Source: Hahella sp. HNIBRBA332 (lineage in GTDB: Bacteria; Pseudomonadota; Gammaproteobacteria; Pseudomonadales; Oleiphilaceae). Taken from it: 64,000 nt of DNA. Under the pieces are notes generated by a model. It ran no database searches. It worked only from the letters and a program-made list of their open reading frames with translations, and was not told the origin of the DNA. Location: the NCBI RefSeq assembly GCF_030719035.1, contig NZ_CP132203.1, positions 6,280,501 to 6,344,500 on the forward strand, written 5' to 3'. Position 1 is the stretch's first letter, and each line of letters begins with the position of its first letter. Below are positions 15,788 through 23,747 of the stretch, one piece after another. Made by a program: the position numbers and the translations under genes.

Positions 15788-16708
15788 GTGAATAACAGGA
15801 TTATTTCAATAAACAACGAAAAGCTGGATTCGTTTCCCGCTATTGAGGATTACGCTTCTCTTCGTGAGCTGTCATTGAACGGCAATCGCATCAGCGCTAT
15901 TCCGCAGGATATCGGGAGCGCGAAAGGGCTGAAAAAATTCAGCATCTTCGATAACCAGATCGCGGAGATTGCGTCTGAAATCTGGAGTCTGACTCAGCTT
16001 GAAGATTTGAATGTCAGTAAAAATCAGTTAGCCGCGATTTCCAGTGAGATTGGCAGTCTGAGCAAGTTGAAGATTATCGATATCGCGCATAACAGATTGA
16101 GCGAGATTCCGGGTTCGATTGCCAACTGTCGTGACGTGGCGTTTTTATACGCCAGCAACAACAAGATTGCTGCGCTGCCCACTGCTCTGACGCGTTTGGA
16201 TAAGCTGCTTTACCTTAATCTGAGCGATAATCCGCTGGCGGCGCTGCCGGAGGATTTCAGTTTTGAGTCACTGGTGGAGTTCAGGCTGTATAACAGCGGT
16301 CTTGCCGCGTTGCCGGATTCCTTCTTTCTGTCTCGAACGCTGAAAGAAGTGTACCTCCAGAACAATCGTTTAACTGAACTGCCGAAGACGATTGGCCGCT
16401 CAATCAAGCTGCGTAAGTTATTCCTGGAGGGCAATCAGATTAAGGCGTTGCCTGATGAAATCGGGGGCTGTGCGTCGTTGGAAGAACTCGATTTGCGCAA
16501 CAACCCGGTTGAGCGCCTGCCAGACTCCATCGGCGAACTGAAACAACTGCGTCTGTTGGATCTCAGAAAAAATCGTCTGGAAACGCTGCCGGAGTCGATC
16601 CTGTCGTTGGAGAATCTCTGCAAACTGGACCTGCGTTGGTCTGAGCGGCTGCAAGCGCCGGAATGGCTCGACGAACTCAGAGCACGAGGCTGTCTGGTTT
16701 ACTGCTAA
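15788..16708 (+). CDS. Leucine-rich-repeat protein
   Basis: A 306-residue protein starting with GTG 15788, made almost wholly of about twelve LRRs of 22-24 residues with the pattern LP--I--L--L--L-L--N-L (for example LTQLEDLNVSKNQLAAIS, LSKLKIIDIAHNRLSEIP and LKQLRLLDLRKNRLETLP). There is no signal peptide, kinase, GTPase or E3 domain, so it is a cytoplasmic or unconventionally secreted binding scaffold. The repeat type matches plant-like/bacterial LRRs. It ends in LDELRARGCLVYC. In this accessory region it could recognise a partner toxin or protein, but no function can be claimed. Confidence 0.9.
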   Translation: MNNRIISINNEKLDSFPAIEDYASLRELSLNGNRISAIPQDIGSAKGLKKFSIFDNQIAEIASEIWSLTQLEDLNVSKNQLAAISSEIGSLSKLKIIDIAHNRLSEIPGSIANCRDVAFLYASNNKIAALPTALTRLDKLLYLNLSDNPLAALPEDFSFESLVEFRLYNSGLAALPDSFFLSRTLKEVYLQNNRLTELPKTIGRSIKLRKLFLEGNQIKALPDEIGGCASLEELDLRNNPVERLPDSIGELKQLRLLDLRKNRLETLPESILSLENLCKLDLRWSERLQAPEWLDELRARGCLVYC

Positions 16709-16755
16709 TGCGTGTTCTCCAGAACGTTTGCTTTGACGACATTGATTATCGTGAC

Positions 16756-17232
16756 TTAAGGCCGACAGCAGGTCTTGCGGGTTAACGGCATATATCTGGC
16801 GGCTGCGTTCAGAAATGTATCCAGCGGGATATGGCCGCGGCAGTGGGCGATGGGCGTACTCCAGCCGAATTCTTCTTCCCAGGTCAGGATATCGTAGGAG
16901 CCTGGGGCGGCGGCGATCTGGGGCGCTTTGGCGTCTGGTTCGCCGTCGCGCCAGGCCAATATGGAGTCGTCGGCTTGGTAGTTTTCATCGATGTAGTAGG
17001 CGCCGGTCAGGTAGAGCAAGGCGTCTTTGACGGGCATGTAGCCCACCACGTCTGCGGTGGGGGAATCAAAGCCGTTCCAACATCGTGTCTTGCCGCCCTG
17101 GCGGTCATAAGCGCGGTACATGGCGTCATAAACCAGCCCCGCCGGATAGGCTATCGCCACCAGATAGAGGAGACCGACTTTACACTCTGATCCAGATAGC
17201 CACATGGGCTTAGCAATCGTCGGCGATGTCAT
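16756..17232 (-). CDS. Unknown protein, paralogue of the gene at 9979-10437
   Basis: A 158-residue soluble protein sharing with the 9979-10437 product the segments AIAYPAGLVYD, ADVVGYMPV, a W--GEPDAKAPQ-AA stretch, YDILTWEEEFGWSTPIAHC and HIPLDTFL. The C-terminal Cys pair (KTCCRP) is unique to this copy. GC content is higher than in the other copy, so this is not a recent duplication. The two copies mark the two ends of the patchwork 9.8-17.3 kb. Function unknown; no toxin or enzyme motif is visible. Confidence 0.65.
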   Translation of the reverse strand: MTSPTIAKPMWLSGSECKVGLLYLVAIAYPAGLVYDAMYRAYDRQGGKTRCWNGFDSPTADVVGYMPVKDALLYLTGAYYIDENYQADDSILAWRDGEPDAKAPQIAAAPGSYDILTWEEEFGWSTPIAHCRGHIPLDTFLNAAARYMPLTRKTCCRP

Positions 17233-17325
17233 TAAATTTCACTTTTTCCTGTTCTACTTTCCCGGCGTATACTCGGGGTGAAGCGGTTCGCTTTGCGCGG
17301 AAAATTATCTATGTTGAGGGCGCAG

Positions 17326-17346
17326 ATGTATAGAAAGCCGGCTTGG
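17326..17346 (+). repeat. Dispersed 21-22 bp repeat, copy 3
   Basis: ATGTATAGAAAGCCGGCTTG then G; third copy of the word at 11194 and 15212, at the right edge of the accessory region, between the unknown paralogue and the SGNH hydrolase gene. Confidence 0.7.
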
Positions 17347-17500
17347 TGATGGGCGGTTAATTCTGAGAAATCCGCTGCATCCGCGCGGGGTAAATCCTTC
17401 TCCCGCTGGTTAAACCGGGAATAGTGGGCTATCTGTTTTAGCAGAGAAGAAGGAAAAGACTTTTAGTAGTGGGCATCTGAGAGACGAGTTGAGCAGGGTT

Positions 17501-18157
17501 ATGGCTAAAGCAAGCGCGATAAATACGCCGGTGCATATTGTTCTGGTCGGCGACTCCATTTTTGATAACGCATCCTACGTCGATGAAGGCGATTCCGTTG
17601 TTGAGCTGCTTCAGGCGACGATGGACGATCAAGTGAAGGTAACTCTGATCGCGGTGGACGGCAGCGTCACCACGGATGTGTCAGAGCAGCTGGTGGATTT
17701 TCCCGACGACGCTTCTCACGTCATCGTGAGCTGTGGCGGCAATGACGCCCTGAGCGTGATTAATATTCTGGACGCCCGCGTCAACACCGTCGGCGCAGCC
17801 ATGCGCGCAATGGACCGGGAGCGCGACGCGTTTCGCTCCAACTACAGCAACATGTTGGAAGCCTTGCTGGAAAGAAGCCCGAATCTGGTGGTTTGCACCG
17901 TTTACAACAATATCCCCGGACTGGGGACGGAAGCGGTGGCCGGGTTGGCTCTGTTCAATGAAATCATTCTGGAGGAAGCCATCGCCAGACGGCTTCCCAT
18001 TATCGATCTGCGCAACCTTTGCCAGGACGTGGAAGATTACTCCGCTACGTCACCCATTGAACCCTCCGCCCAGGGCGGGAAGAAAATCGCCAAGGTTATT
18101 CAGCGGGTTGTGGCGCTGCATGCGTTTGGGACGGGCGAGACTCGCGTCTATGTTTGA
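17501..18157 (+). CDS. SGNH/GDSL-family hydrolase
   Basis: A 218-residue cytoplasmic protein. I use ATG 17501 (MAKASAINTP); a TTG four codons upstream is in frame. Block I is IVLVGDSIFDN near residue 12 with the nucleophilic Ser; block III is SCGGNDAL near residue 78 with the oxyanion Gly-Asn. The C-terminal block, where Asp and His usually sit, reads SPIEPSAQGGKKIAKVI and shows no obvious His. The family includes lipases, thioesterases and carbohydrate esterases; the substrate is unknown. The 3' end overlaps the convergent metallo-hydrolase gene by 62 bases. Confidence 0.8.
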   Translation: MAKASAINTPVHIVLVGDSIFDNASYVDEGDSVVELLQATMDDQVKVTLIAVDGSVTTDVSEQLVDFPDDASHVIVSCGGNDALSVINILDARVNTVGAAMRAMDRERDAFRSNYSNMLEALLERSPNLVVCTVYNNIPGLGTEAVAGLALFNEIILEEAIARRLPIIDLRNLCQDVEDYSATSPIEPSAQGGKKIAKVIQRVVALHAFGTGETRVYV

Positions 18158-18929
18158 TATCGGCGCGCCAGCTTTCCCCGTCCTCCAGAATAACCAGTTG
18201 GTCCTGTAATCCCTCGCGCTCCCGTCGCGCCCGCAGCTCTGCGCGAGTGACCGGACAGTGATCCAACGCCTCCAGATGGTTGGCCAGCACGACTCCGCCG
18301 CTGAGCGCGCACATCCTGCTCACGTCGTCCGCGCCCATAATAATCTCCCCACCCAAATCAAATTGCGCGCCGCCGGCGGGCATGACGATCACGTCGGGGC
18401 GATAGGTTTCGACCGCCCGTTCGATGACATCGGTGAAAATCGAATCGCCGATAATGTAGAGCGTTGGCTGGCCGGGAAACGCCATCACATAGCCGAATCC
18501 ATGGGCCATAAAGCGGCCGACCAGACCTTCGCCGTGAACGCAGGGAATCGGCGTGATCCGTCCGCCCAGAAACGCCTGACGGGACTGATCCTGGATTGGC
18601 TGGACAACCAAGCCTTTGTTTTTCAGGTACGCCGCATCCTGCTGCATGCAAAACACAGGGATGCGCCGTTCTCTTAGCCACTTCACTCCCGCCCGGTCAA
18701 GATGATCGAAATGCCCTTTTTGACAGTGGGTGATCAGGCAGTGGGTGACTTTCTCCAGGATTTCCGGCGCGGTTGGCGGCAGGCCCACCAGCGGGTTTCT
18801 GCGTCGAGTGCGGGTGGCGTACTTCAGCGACGGAATCGCGCCCTGCGGCGCCAGCATGGGGTCCACCAAAATGGCCATCTCGTTTATTTCCACGAGGAGA
18901 GTGGCGTTGCGCAACTGTGTGATGATCAT
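18096..18929 (-). CDS. MBL-fold metallo-hydrolase
   Basis: A 277-residue protein from ATG 18929 (MIITQLRNATLLVEI), chosen because GGAG lies seven bases upstream; the frame is open 54 bases more. It has a beta-lactamase-fold core: LVDPML near residue 22, the metal site LITHCQKGHFDHLD near 68 (an H-----H-DH variant), PCVHGEG near 133, YIIGDSIF near 160 and a C-terminal ANHLEALDHCPV. This resembles the UlaG/RomA-like branch. Substrate unknown. It is divergent from the GlxA-type regulator gene, sharing a 115-base control region that contains an inverted repeat. Confidence 0.8.
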   Translation of the reverse strand: MIITQLRNATLLVEINEMAILVDPMLAPQGAIPSLKYATRTRRRNPLVGLPPTAPEILEKVTHCLITHCQKGHFDHLDRAGVKWLRERRIPVFCMQQDAAYLKNKGLVVQPIQDQSRQAFLGGRITPIPCVHGEGLVGRFMAHGFGYVMAFPGQPTLYIIGDSIFTDVIERAVETYRPDVIVMPAGGAQFDLGGEIIMGADDVSRMCALSGGVVLANHLEALDHCPVTRAELRARREREGLQDQLVILEDGESWRADIKHRRESRPSQTHAAPQPAE

Positions 18930-18991
18930 GTCCGGGCTCCGGCTGTCTGTTAGCGTTGGACTCATTGTAGGGAGTCCAGACAACGGCTAGC

Positions 18992-19008
18992 ATGTCTATC
19001 CAAGACAT
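18992..19008. promoter_or_regulatory. Inverted repeat in the divergent control region
   Basis: ATGTCT (18992-18997) and AGACAT (19003-19008) form a perfect dyad with a five-base spacer, midway between the divergent metallo-hydrolase and regulator starts. It is a plausible operator for the GlxA-type regulator. Confidence 0.45.
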
Positions 19009-19044
19009 AAAACATACATTTTTGGACAGAGTGGCGAGACCATT

Positions 19045-19983
19045 ATGAATATCGGTTTGCTTTTATATCCCGGATGCATTGCGTCAGGATTGCTTGCGTT
19101 GGCGGATATCTTCAAAGCGGTAAATCTGCGTTTGCATAAGCCACAGTTCGAGGTGAACTGGCTGACCCTGTCCGGTGAGATGTTTGAAGTGGGGAATGGC
19201 GTCAGCATCGCCACCAACAAATTGAGCGACGCGAATCTGGGCGCGTTGGTCGTACCCGGCGCCTGGCGGGATGCGACCACGGTGGTGACGGCGCAGGATA
19301 ACGCGCTGGTGGCGGCGCTGAGCAAGCTGCCTGATCAGGTGACCTTATTAAGTTATTGCACGGGCGTATGCCTGGTTGCAGAAGCGGGCAAGCTGACCGG
19401 GCAGGCTGCAACCACCACATGGTGGCTGGCGGAGACCGCCGCAGACCGGTTTCCCAGTGTGCGCTGGAAACCGGCGTCCACGGTGGTGATGAACGCTCGC
19501 AACGCCACCGCGGCGGGCGTTAACGGTTATCTACCGCTCGGCATGGCGTTGATTGAGCAGCATTGCGGTCGCAGGGTGGCGGAGGAAATACAGAAGTACA
19601 TGGTGCTGCCCCGGTTCAAGGAGCGTCACACCCCATTTCAGGGGATTCCCGGCCTGCTGCAACAAGGGCCTTTCATGCGCGCGGTCGCGTTATGGGTGGA
19701 GCAATGTCCCGCCGTGGCGCTGACCACGGAGGCGTTGGCCGATCACCTCAACTTATCCAGCCGCACCCTGGCGCGACGGATAAAACGGGAAACCGGCTAC
19801 AGCAGCGGCCAGCTCATGCGGTTGATCAAACATAACCAAGTCAGCGACGAACTCATCGCCACCAGCAAGTCCATCTACCGGATCAGCGATGAGCTGGGCT
19901 TCGCCGACGACGCCACCCTGCGTCGCAGTTTCAAACAACTCACCGGCGTTACCCCAAGCGAATACCGACAGCGGTTTGAATAA
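19045..19983 (+). CDS. GlxA-family AraC-type transcriptional regulator
   Basis: A 312-residue two-domain regulator. The N-terminal half (residues 1-190) is a DJ-1/PfpI-like domain with the nucleophile-elbow stretch SYCTGVCLVAEAGKL near 110 and ATTTWWLAE. The C-terminal ~100 residues carry an AraC double helix-turn-helix: LADHLNLSSRTLARRIKRET, then ISDELGFADDATLRRSFKQL ending TPSEYRQRF. Such proteins activate catabolic genes in response to small ligands. The divergently transcribed metallo-hydrolase gene is the obvious target candidate. Confidence 0.92.
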   Translation: MNIGLLLYPGCIASGLLALADIFKAVNLRLHKPQFEVNWLTLSGEMFEVGNGVSIATNKLSDANLGALVVPGAWRDATTVVTAQDNALVAALSKLPDQVTLLSYCTGVCLVAEAGKLTGQAATTTWWLAETAADRFPSVRWKPASTVVMNARNATAAGVNGYLPLGMALIEQHCGRRVAEEIQKYMVLPRFKERHTPFQGIPGLLQQGPFMRAVALWVEQCPAVALTTEALADHLNLSSRTLARRIKRETGYSSGQLMRLIKHNQVSDELIATSKSIYRISDELGFADDATLRRSFKQLTGVTPSEYRQRFE

Positions 19984-20004
19984 CCGTTTTCAGAAGATGC
20001 GCTA

Positions 20005-20502
20005 TTATTCCGCCGGTCCAGTTTGCGCGAGATCATCCTGATAATCCGCAAGAATATGCTGGTCCAGCAGCTCCAGCCTGACCTTCAACGCCTGCGCGTA
20101 TTCAGGCGTCGGCGGCGCATTCACCGGAATCAGATTCTGCACCGACTCGCCTTGCTCCACCGCCGCCACCCATTCCTCCATGGCTCCGATATAGCCATCC
20201 AGGGCGCAGGCGGCATTGGGCGCGTCTTCCGTGGTGATATACGCGGTTGGCAAATCGCCGGAAATCACCCATACCCACTCATCTACCTCCGGCCGCGCCG
20301 GGCGAATCTGAAAAAGAAACACCCCCAGAATGCCCGGCGTATACATGCCGATATAAGACTGCAAAACCTCCTCACACCAATTGTAAAAAGCGAGCTCATC
20401 TCCTGCGGCGCGCAGAAGCTCGGAAAAATCGTCTTTATCCTGTGAAAGCGTTTTTAAGTAAGCGGAGGTTTCCACCACCTTACTCATATCGACATAGTGC
20501 AA
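20005..20502 (-). CDS. Acidic protein of unknown function
   Basis: A 165-residue soluble acidic protein. The TTG at 20502 is preferred as start because AGGAG lies about seven bases ahead of it, whereas the next ATG (20487) is too far from any ribosome site. Segments include AFYNWCEEVLQSYIGMYTPG, LGVFLFQIRPARPEVDEWVW and AACALDGYIGAMEEWVAAVE. The aromatic, acidic, compact makeup resembles immunity-type proteins, but no family is recognised. It is followed upstream by a repeat-rich gap. Confidence 0.6.
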   Translation of the reverse strand: MHYVDMSKVVETSAYLKTLSQDKDDFSELLRAAGDELAFYNWCEEVLQSYIGMYTPGILGVFLFQIRPARPEVDEWVWVISGDLPTAYITTEDAPNAACALDGYIGAMEEWVAAVEQGESVQNLIPVNAPPTPEYAQALKVRLELLDQHILADYQDDLAQTGPAE

Positions 20503-20628
20503 GTCAGACTCCTGATAAGCTGTCCCATTAAAATCAGCGCCTTTATGCCAAAGTTATTCGAACAGGGAAAGAGCCATCGACTGGCCTCAAGCGAAAAGAA
20601 GCGAATAAATCGGGACATAAAACCCCCC

Positions 20629-20900
20629 GTTCGCCCTGAGCCCGTCGAAGGGCCTCCCAGAGCGTCAACGAACCCACAGCAAAGACTAATCCAATACAAC
20701 TCCCACTCACACATACTCTCATCCGTCGGGCCACCCTATGCCCAGTTCGCCCTGAGCCTGTCGAAGGGCTTCCCAGAGCGCCAACGAACCCACAGCAAAG
20801 ACTAATCCAATACAACTCCCACTCACACATACTCTCATCCGTCGGGCCACCCTATGCCCCGTTCGCCCTGAGCCTGTCGAAGGGCTTCCCAGAGCGCCAA
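20629..20900 (+). repeat. Tandem array with 116-bp period built on a REP-like module
   Basis: The module GTTCGCCCTGAGCCTGTCGA-AGGGCTTCCCAGAGCG begins at 20629, 20745 and 20861, exactly 116 bases apart. The DNA between modules (AACGAACCCACAGC... to ...CCACCCTATGCCC) is almost identical in both full units. GCCCT and AGGGC in the module can pair. The 490-bp gap 20503-20992 holds only this array and no convincing gene. The same module ends the array at 27639-27980. Confidence 0.93.
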
Positions 20901-20992
20901 AGAAACCCCCGGTAGCCCAGACGCCTTTGCTTGAACCAAACAGCTAACCCTATACTCACCGGCGCAATAAAATACACAGGACGCAAGCAAGC

Positions 20993-21439
20993 GTGTGGAA
21001 GTTACTGAAGTACCTGTCTCTAACCGTTTTTATATTAGCGCTCCTGGCGGTGACGGCGCTGGCGTATTTATGGACGACCCGTGAACCGGATGAATGTTTT
21101 ATTCCTGATCAATACAGCCTGCTAAGCTCCAAAGACACGAACGGCGACGCTTATCAGCTTTATTATGTCGTGGCGGGGTGGGCGGATAAGCTTGAGTTTT
21201 TGACACTGTATCGCGGCGACCTTGTTTACGATAAATGCGGTGGCGTTAGTTCCGAAGCCCTTGATAATGTTGATATCGACAGAGGACCCGAGGGCGCGGC
21301 GAATCAAGCGCCGACCAAAATTATTATTGAAGGCGAGCGGATACGTATTGAGTATGCGCCATTGAGCGAAACGATGACGCCTGTGTCTGAGTTGCCAGTC
21401 GAATGGCGACGTCCCTCGAAGAACGCGGAGAACTTATAG
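20993..21439 (+). CDS. Membrane-anchored protein of unknown function
   Basis: A 148-residue protein beginning with GTG 20993. One N-terminal membrane segment (YLSLTVFILALLAVTALAYL, residues 7-26) anchors a periplasmic domain of about 115 residues with two Cys (DECFIPD, YDKCGG) and a beta-rich C-terminus (TKIIIEGERIRIEY). No family recognised. It is probably cotranscribed with the TPR gene that begins 12 bases after its stop. Confidence 0.65.
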   Translation: MWKLLKYLSLTVFILALLAVTALAYLWTTREPDECFIPDQYSLLSSKDTNGDAYQLYYVVAGWADKLEFLTLYRGDLVYDKCGGVSSEALDNVDIDRGPEGAANQAPTKIIIEGERIRIEYAPLSETMTPVSELPVEWRRPSKNAENL

Positions 21440-21451
21440 ACGGGCTAGTAC

Positions 21452-22228
21452 ATGAACAAAAGAGTGACATTAAAAAGCGTCGGCGCTCTCCGCCGGCTGC
21501 GCGGAATGGCGGCCTTGTGCGCGCTGCTCTGGGCTGCGGCGACCTTTGGCGTTGAGAAAGACGTTGATCGACAAAAAGTACTGGCCTATGTGGAGAAGCT
21601 GAGTGAGATCAAGGCGCCGCAACAGGCCTTGGACTACTGGCGCACACTGGAGCCGGAATTGGGCGGAACGGATGGGCGTTATGAATACTGGCTGGGAAAA
21701 ATCTACCAGGATCTGCAACAAAATGAAGCCGCGCTGCAGGCGTTTAACCAAAGCGTCAAACTTGATCCTGGCAATCGCTGGCCCTACGTAAAAATCGCCG
21801 AGATAGGAATCCAGCAAGGCGCCTACGAGGCGGTGGAATCACTGATGAATAAGCTCATCAACGCCTACCCCGACTGGTCTGTTCCTCCACTGATCCTGGC
21901 GCAGTCCTACTACGCCAGCGGACGCTATGACGACGCGGTGAAAGCCGTGACGTCCTCCCTGAAGATTGAGCTGACGCTGGAAGGCTACGTACTGCTGAGC
22001 AAAGCCGCACTGGAGACCCAAGACTACCTCACCGTCGTCCAAGCTGGCGTGACGGCGCAGGAAAGCGATCCACAACTGCAAAAAGACCCTGAGCTGTCCG
22101 AACGCATTGTACAGGCGCTGGTCGGGATGGAGCGTCGCGACAAAGCCGCCGTCTATCTTGATGGCCAGAAGTCCGCATTGTCTGCAGAGACGATTCGGGC
22201 GTTGCAGGAAAAATACGCGCTTAAGTAA
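21452..22228 (+). CDS. Exported TPR-repeat protein
   Basis: A 258-residue protein with a signal peptide (RRLRGMAALCALLWAAATFG). About five TPR units follow, with the A-L-Y/W pattern: QALDYWRTLEPELGGTDGRY, NEAALQAFNQSVKLDPGNRW, PPLILAQSYYASGRYDDAVK and others. TPRs mediate protein contacts, here in the periplasm. It is second in a two-gene unit with the membrane protein at 20993. Its 3' end converges on the solute-binding protein gene with only eight bases between stops. Confidence 0.8.
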   Translation: MNKRVTLKSVGALRRLRGMAALCALLWAAATFGVEKDVDRQKVLAYVEKLSEIKAPQQALDYWRTLEPELGGTDGRYEYWLGKIYQDLQQNEAALQAFNQSVKLDPGNRWPYVKIAEIGIQQGAYEAVESLMNKLINAYPDWSVPPLILAQSYYASGRYDDAVKAVTSSLKIELTLEGYVLLSKAALETQDYLTVVQAGVTAQESDPQLQKDPELSERIVQALVGMERRDKAAVYLDGQKSALSAETIRALQEKYALK

Positions 22229-22236
22229 TTCCAGCC

Positions 22237-23502
22237 TCAGCAGTCCTGAGCTGCATGCACGCCTTGATAAGCGTTGATGCGGGCTTTTTCCAGGGCGTTG
22301 ACGGCGCGCTCCACATCGCCGTGTTCAATAAACTGGCTGAAGATACGGATGGCGTCGTCAGCCATCTCTTTCGGAGTATCGCGGTCGAAGAATTGTGCGA
22401 AGCCGGCGCTCTTATGCAGTGCTTTGATGCCTTCCTTTACGAAGTAGGTATCTTGAGCCTGAGCGTCGACGTTGACTGGGATCATGAACAAACCGCTGGT
22501 AAGCAGCTCCTGAATGTCCGGACGCGCCAGAAAGGCTATCAGCTCGTTAGCATAGGGTTTGTTGGCGGCGGCTTTGCTGAGAAAAAAGACATCCGTGGGG
22601 GCGTCTTCGTAAGCCGGCACGTTTTCGGCGATGCGGGGAAAGGGGAGAAAGCGCATGGCTTCCTTAACTCTTTCCGGGATGTTGACGAGGGCGGTCTCGG
22701 CAAAATTCCCGGTTAGAGTGAAGACGGTTTTGCCCCGGTAGATTTCCGGGAACACGTCTCTCCAATCATGCTCCGCAGCGCCGGGAGAGAAATAACCGGC
22801 GTTGATCAACTCCGCCCATAACCGCATGACCTTAACGACCCTGTGATCCCAATAAGGCACGCAACCGCGGGTAAGCGCCTGATGAAAAGCCAGACCATTC
22901 AGGCGCAAGTCGATATAGTCGAACCAGCCGGCGGCGGGCCAGAAGTCTTTTGTGCCGATGCCGAAACAGTACACGTTTTGCTGTTTCAATACGCCGCAGA
23001 CCTTTAACAGTTCGCTCCAGGTCTGCGGGGGCTCCAGATTGTACTGGGTCAGGGTGAGGGCGTTGTAGTAGAGCCCCCATTGATAGTACGCGAAGGGAAT
23101 GGCGTAAACCCGTCCGTTATAGCTCACCGAGGCCTTGATGCCGGGCTTGAACTGCTCGTCCAGCTTCTCTTTGTTCCAGATAGCGCTGATATCCGCCACC
23201 AGATCTTTGCGCACCAGACGATAGAGGCGCTCCCCTGCGTTGCCGAAATAGATATCTGGCGCGTTGTCGCCGCCTTTCTCCAGCCAGGGCAGAGTGGAGA
23301 GCTTGAACGCCTCGTCGTATTTAGCGATGACCTCCACCTTGGCCCCCGGGTACAGCGCTTCAAAGCGGCGCACGGCTTCGGTGACGCCTTCGCGAGCGTC
23401 GCCGGAGGCGGTCAGCAGTCCCACGCCGAGTTTAAGAGGCTCCGCCGCTGTGGGGAGCCAGATCAGCAGACCGCAGATGGCCAGCAGGACGTGGTAGATC
23501 AT
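22237..23502 (-). CDS. Periplasmic solute-binding protein, family 1 (sugar-type ABC transporter)
   Basis: A 421-residue protein from ATG 23502, which has AGGGA six bases upstream; the open frame extends 33 codons further without a better start. Signal peptide MIYHVLLAICGLLIWLPTAA. The body shows the family-1 fold: RFEALYPGAKVEVIAKYDE, DIYFGNAGERLYRL, VYAIPFAYYQWGLYYNALTL, PQTWSELLKVC and FTLTGNFAETAL. Ligands are usually oligosaccharides or glycerol-phosphate-like compounds. No permease or ATPase gene is adjacent, so it is an orphan binding protein, possibly serving a distant transporter or a sensor. Confidence 0.87.
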   Translation of the reverse strand: MIYHVLLAICGLLIWLPTAAEPLKLGVGLLTASGDAREGVTEAVRRFEALYPGAKVEVIAKYDEAFKLSTLPWLEKGGDNAPDIYFGNAGERLYRLVRKDLVADISAIWNKEKLDEQFKPGIKASVSYNGRVYAIPFAYYQWGLYYNALTLTQYNLEPPQTWSELLKVCGVLKQQNVYCFGIGTKDFWPAAGWFDYIDLRLNGLAFHQALTRGCVPYWDHRVVKVMRLWAELINAGYFSPGAAEHDWRDVFPEIYRGKTVFTLTGNFAETALVNIPERVKEAMRFLPFPRIAENVPAYEDAPTDVFFLSKAAANKPYANELIAFLARPDIQELLTSGLFMIPVNVDAQAQDTYFVKEGIKALHKSAGFAQFFDRDTPKEMADDAIRIFSQFIEHGDVERAVNALEKARINAYQGVHAAQDC

Positions 23503-23666
23503 TACAATTCCCTGTGACAAGAGTCTGTGTACGTAGCCGGTATGCAGTAAGTATATGCGGAGGTCGCCAATGTCGCCCGGACTCAGACAGGATCGCCGCA
23601 AAGTTGACGATTTTTCGGCGGCGCGCCGGCAGGGCGTTTAACTGATTGTTGAGGAATGAAATCTGT

Positions 23667-23684
23667 TTGTAACCCTGCTGTCAC
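23667..23684 (+). promoter_or_regulatory. Candidate Pho box upstream of phoX
   Basis: TTGTAAC-CCTG-CTGTCAC: two seven-base half-sites repeated with an 11-base period, as in the PhoB box CTGTCAT-N4-CTGTCAC; the second half-site is exact. TATTTC, ten bases further on, could be the -10. It lies 63 bases before the phosphatase start, so PhoB-dependent induction under phosphate starvation is likely. Confidence 0.6.
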
Positions 23685-23747
23685 CTCTTTCCGGTATTTC
23701 TGGCCCACTGCGTTCTGAAGTGAACTCTGATGAGAAGAGGTTTGAGT

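Noticed and set aside
17489..18157. Earlier TTG start for the SGNH hydrolase
   Set aside because: ATG 17501 is closer to a purine-rich stretch and begins the conserved part; the extra four residues add nothing.
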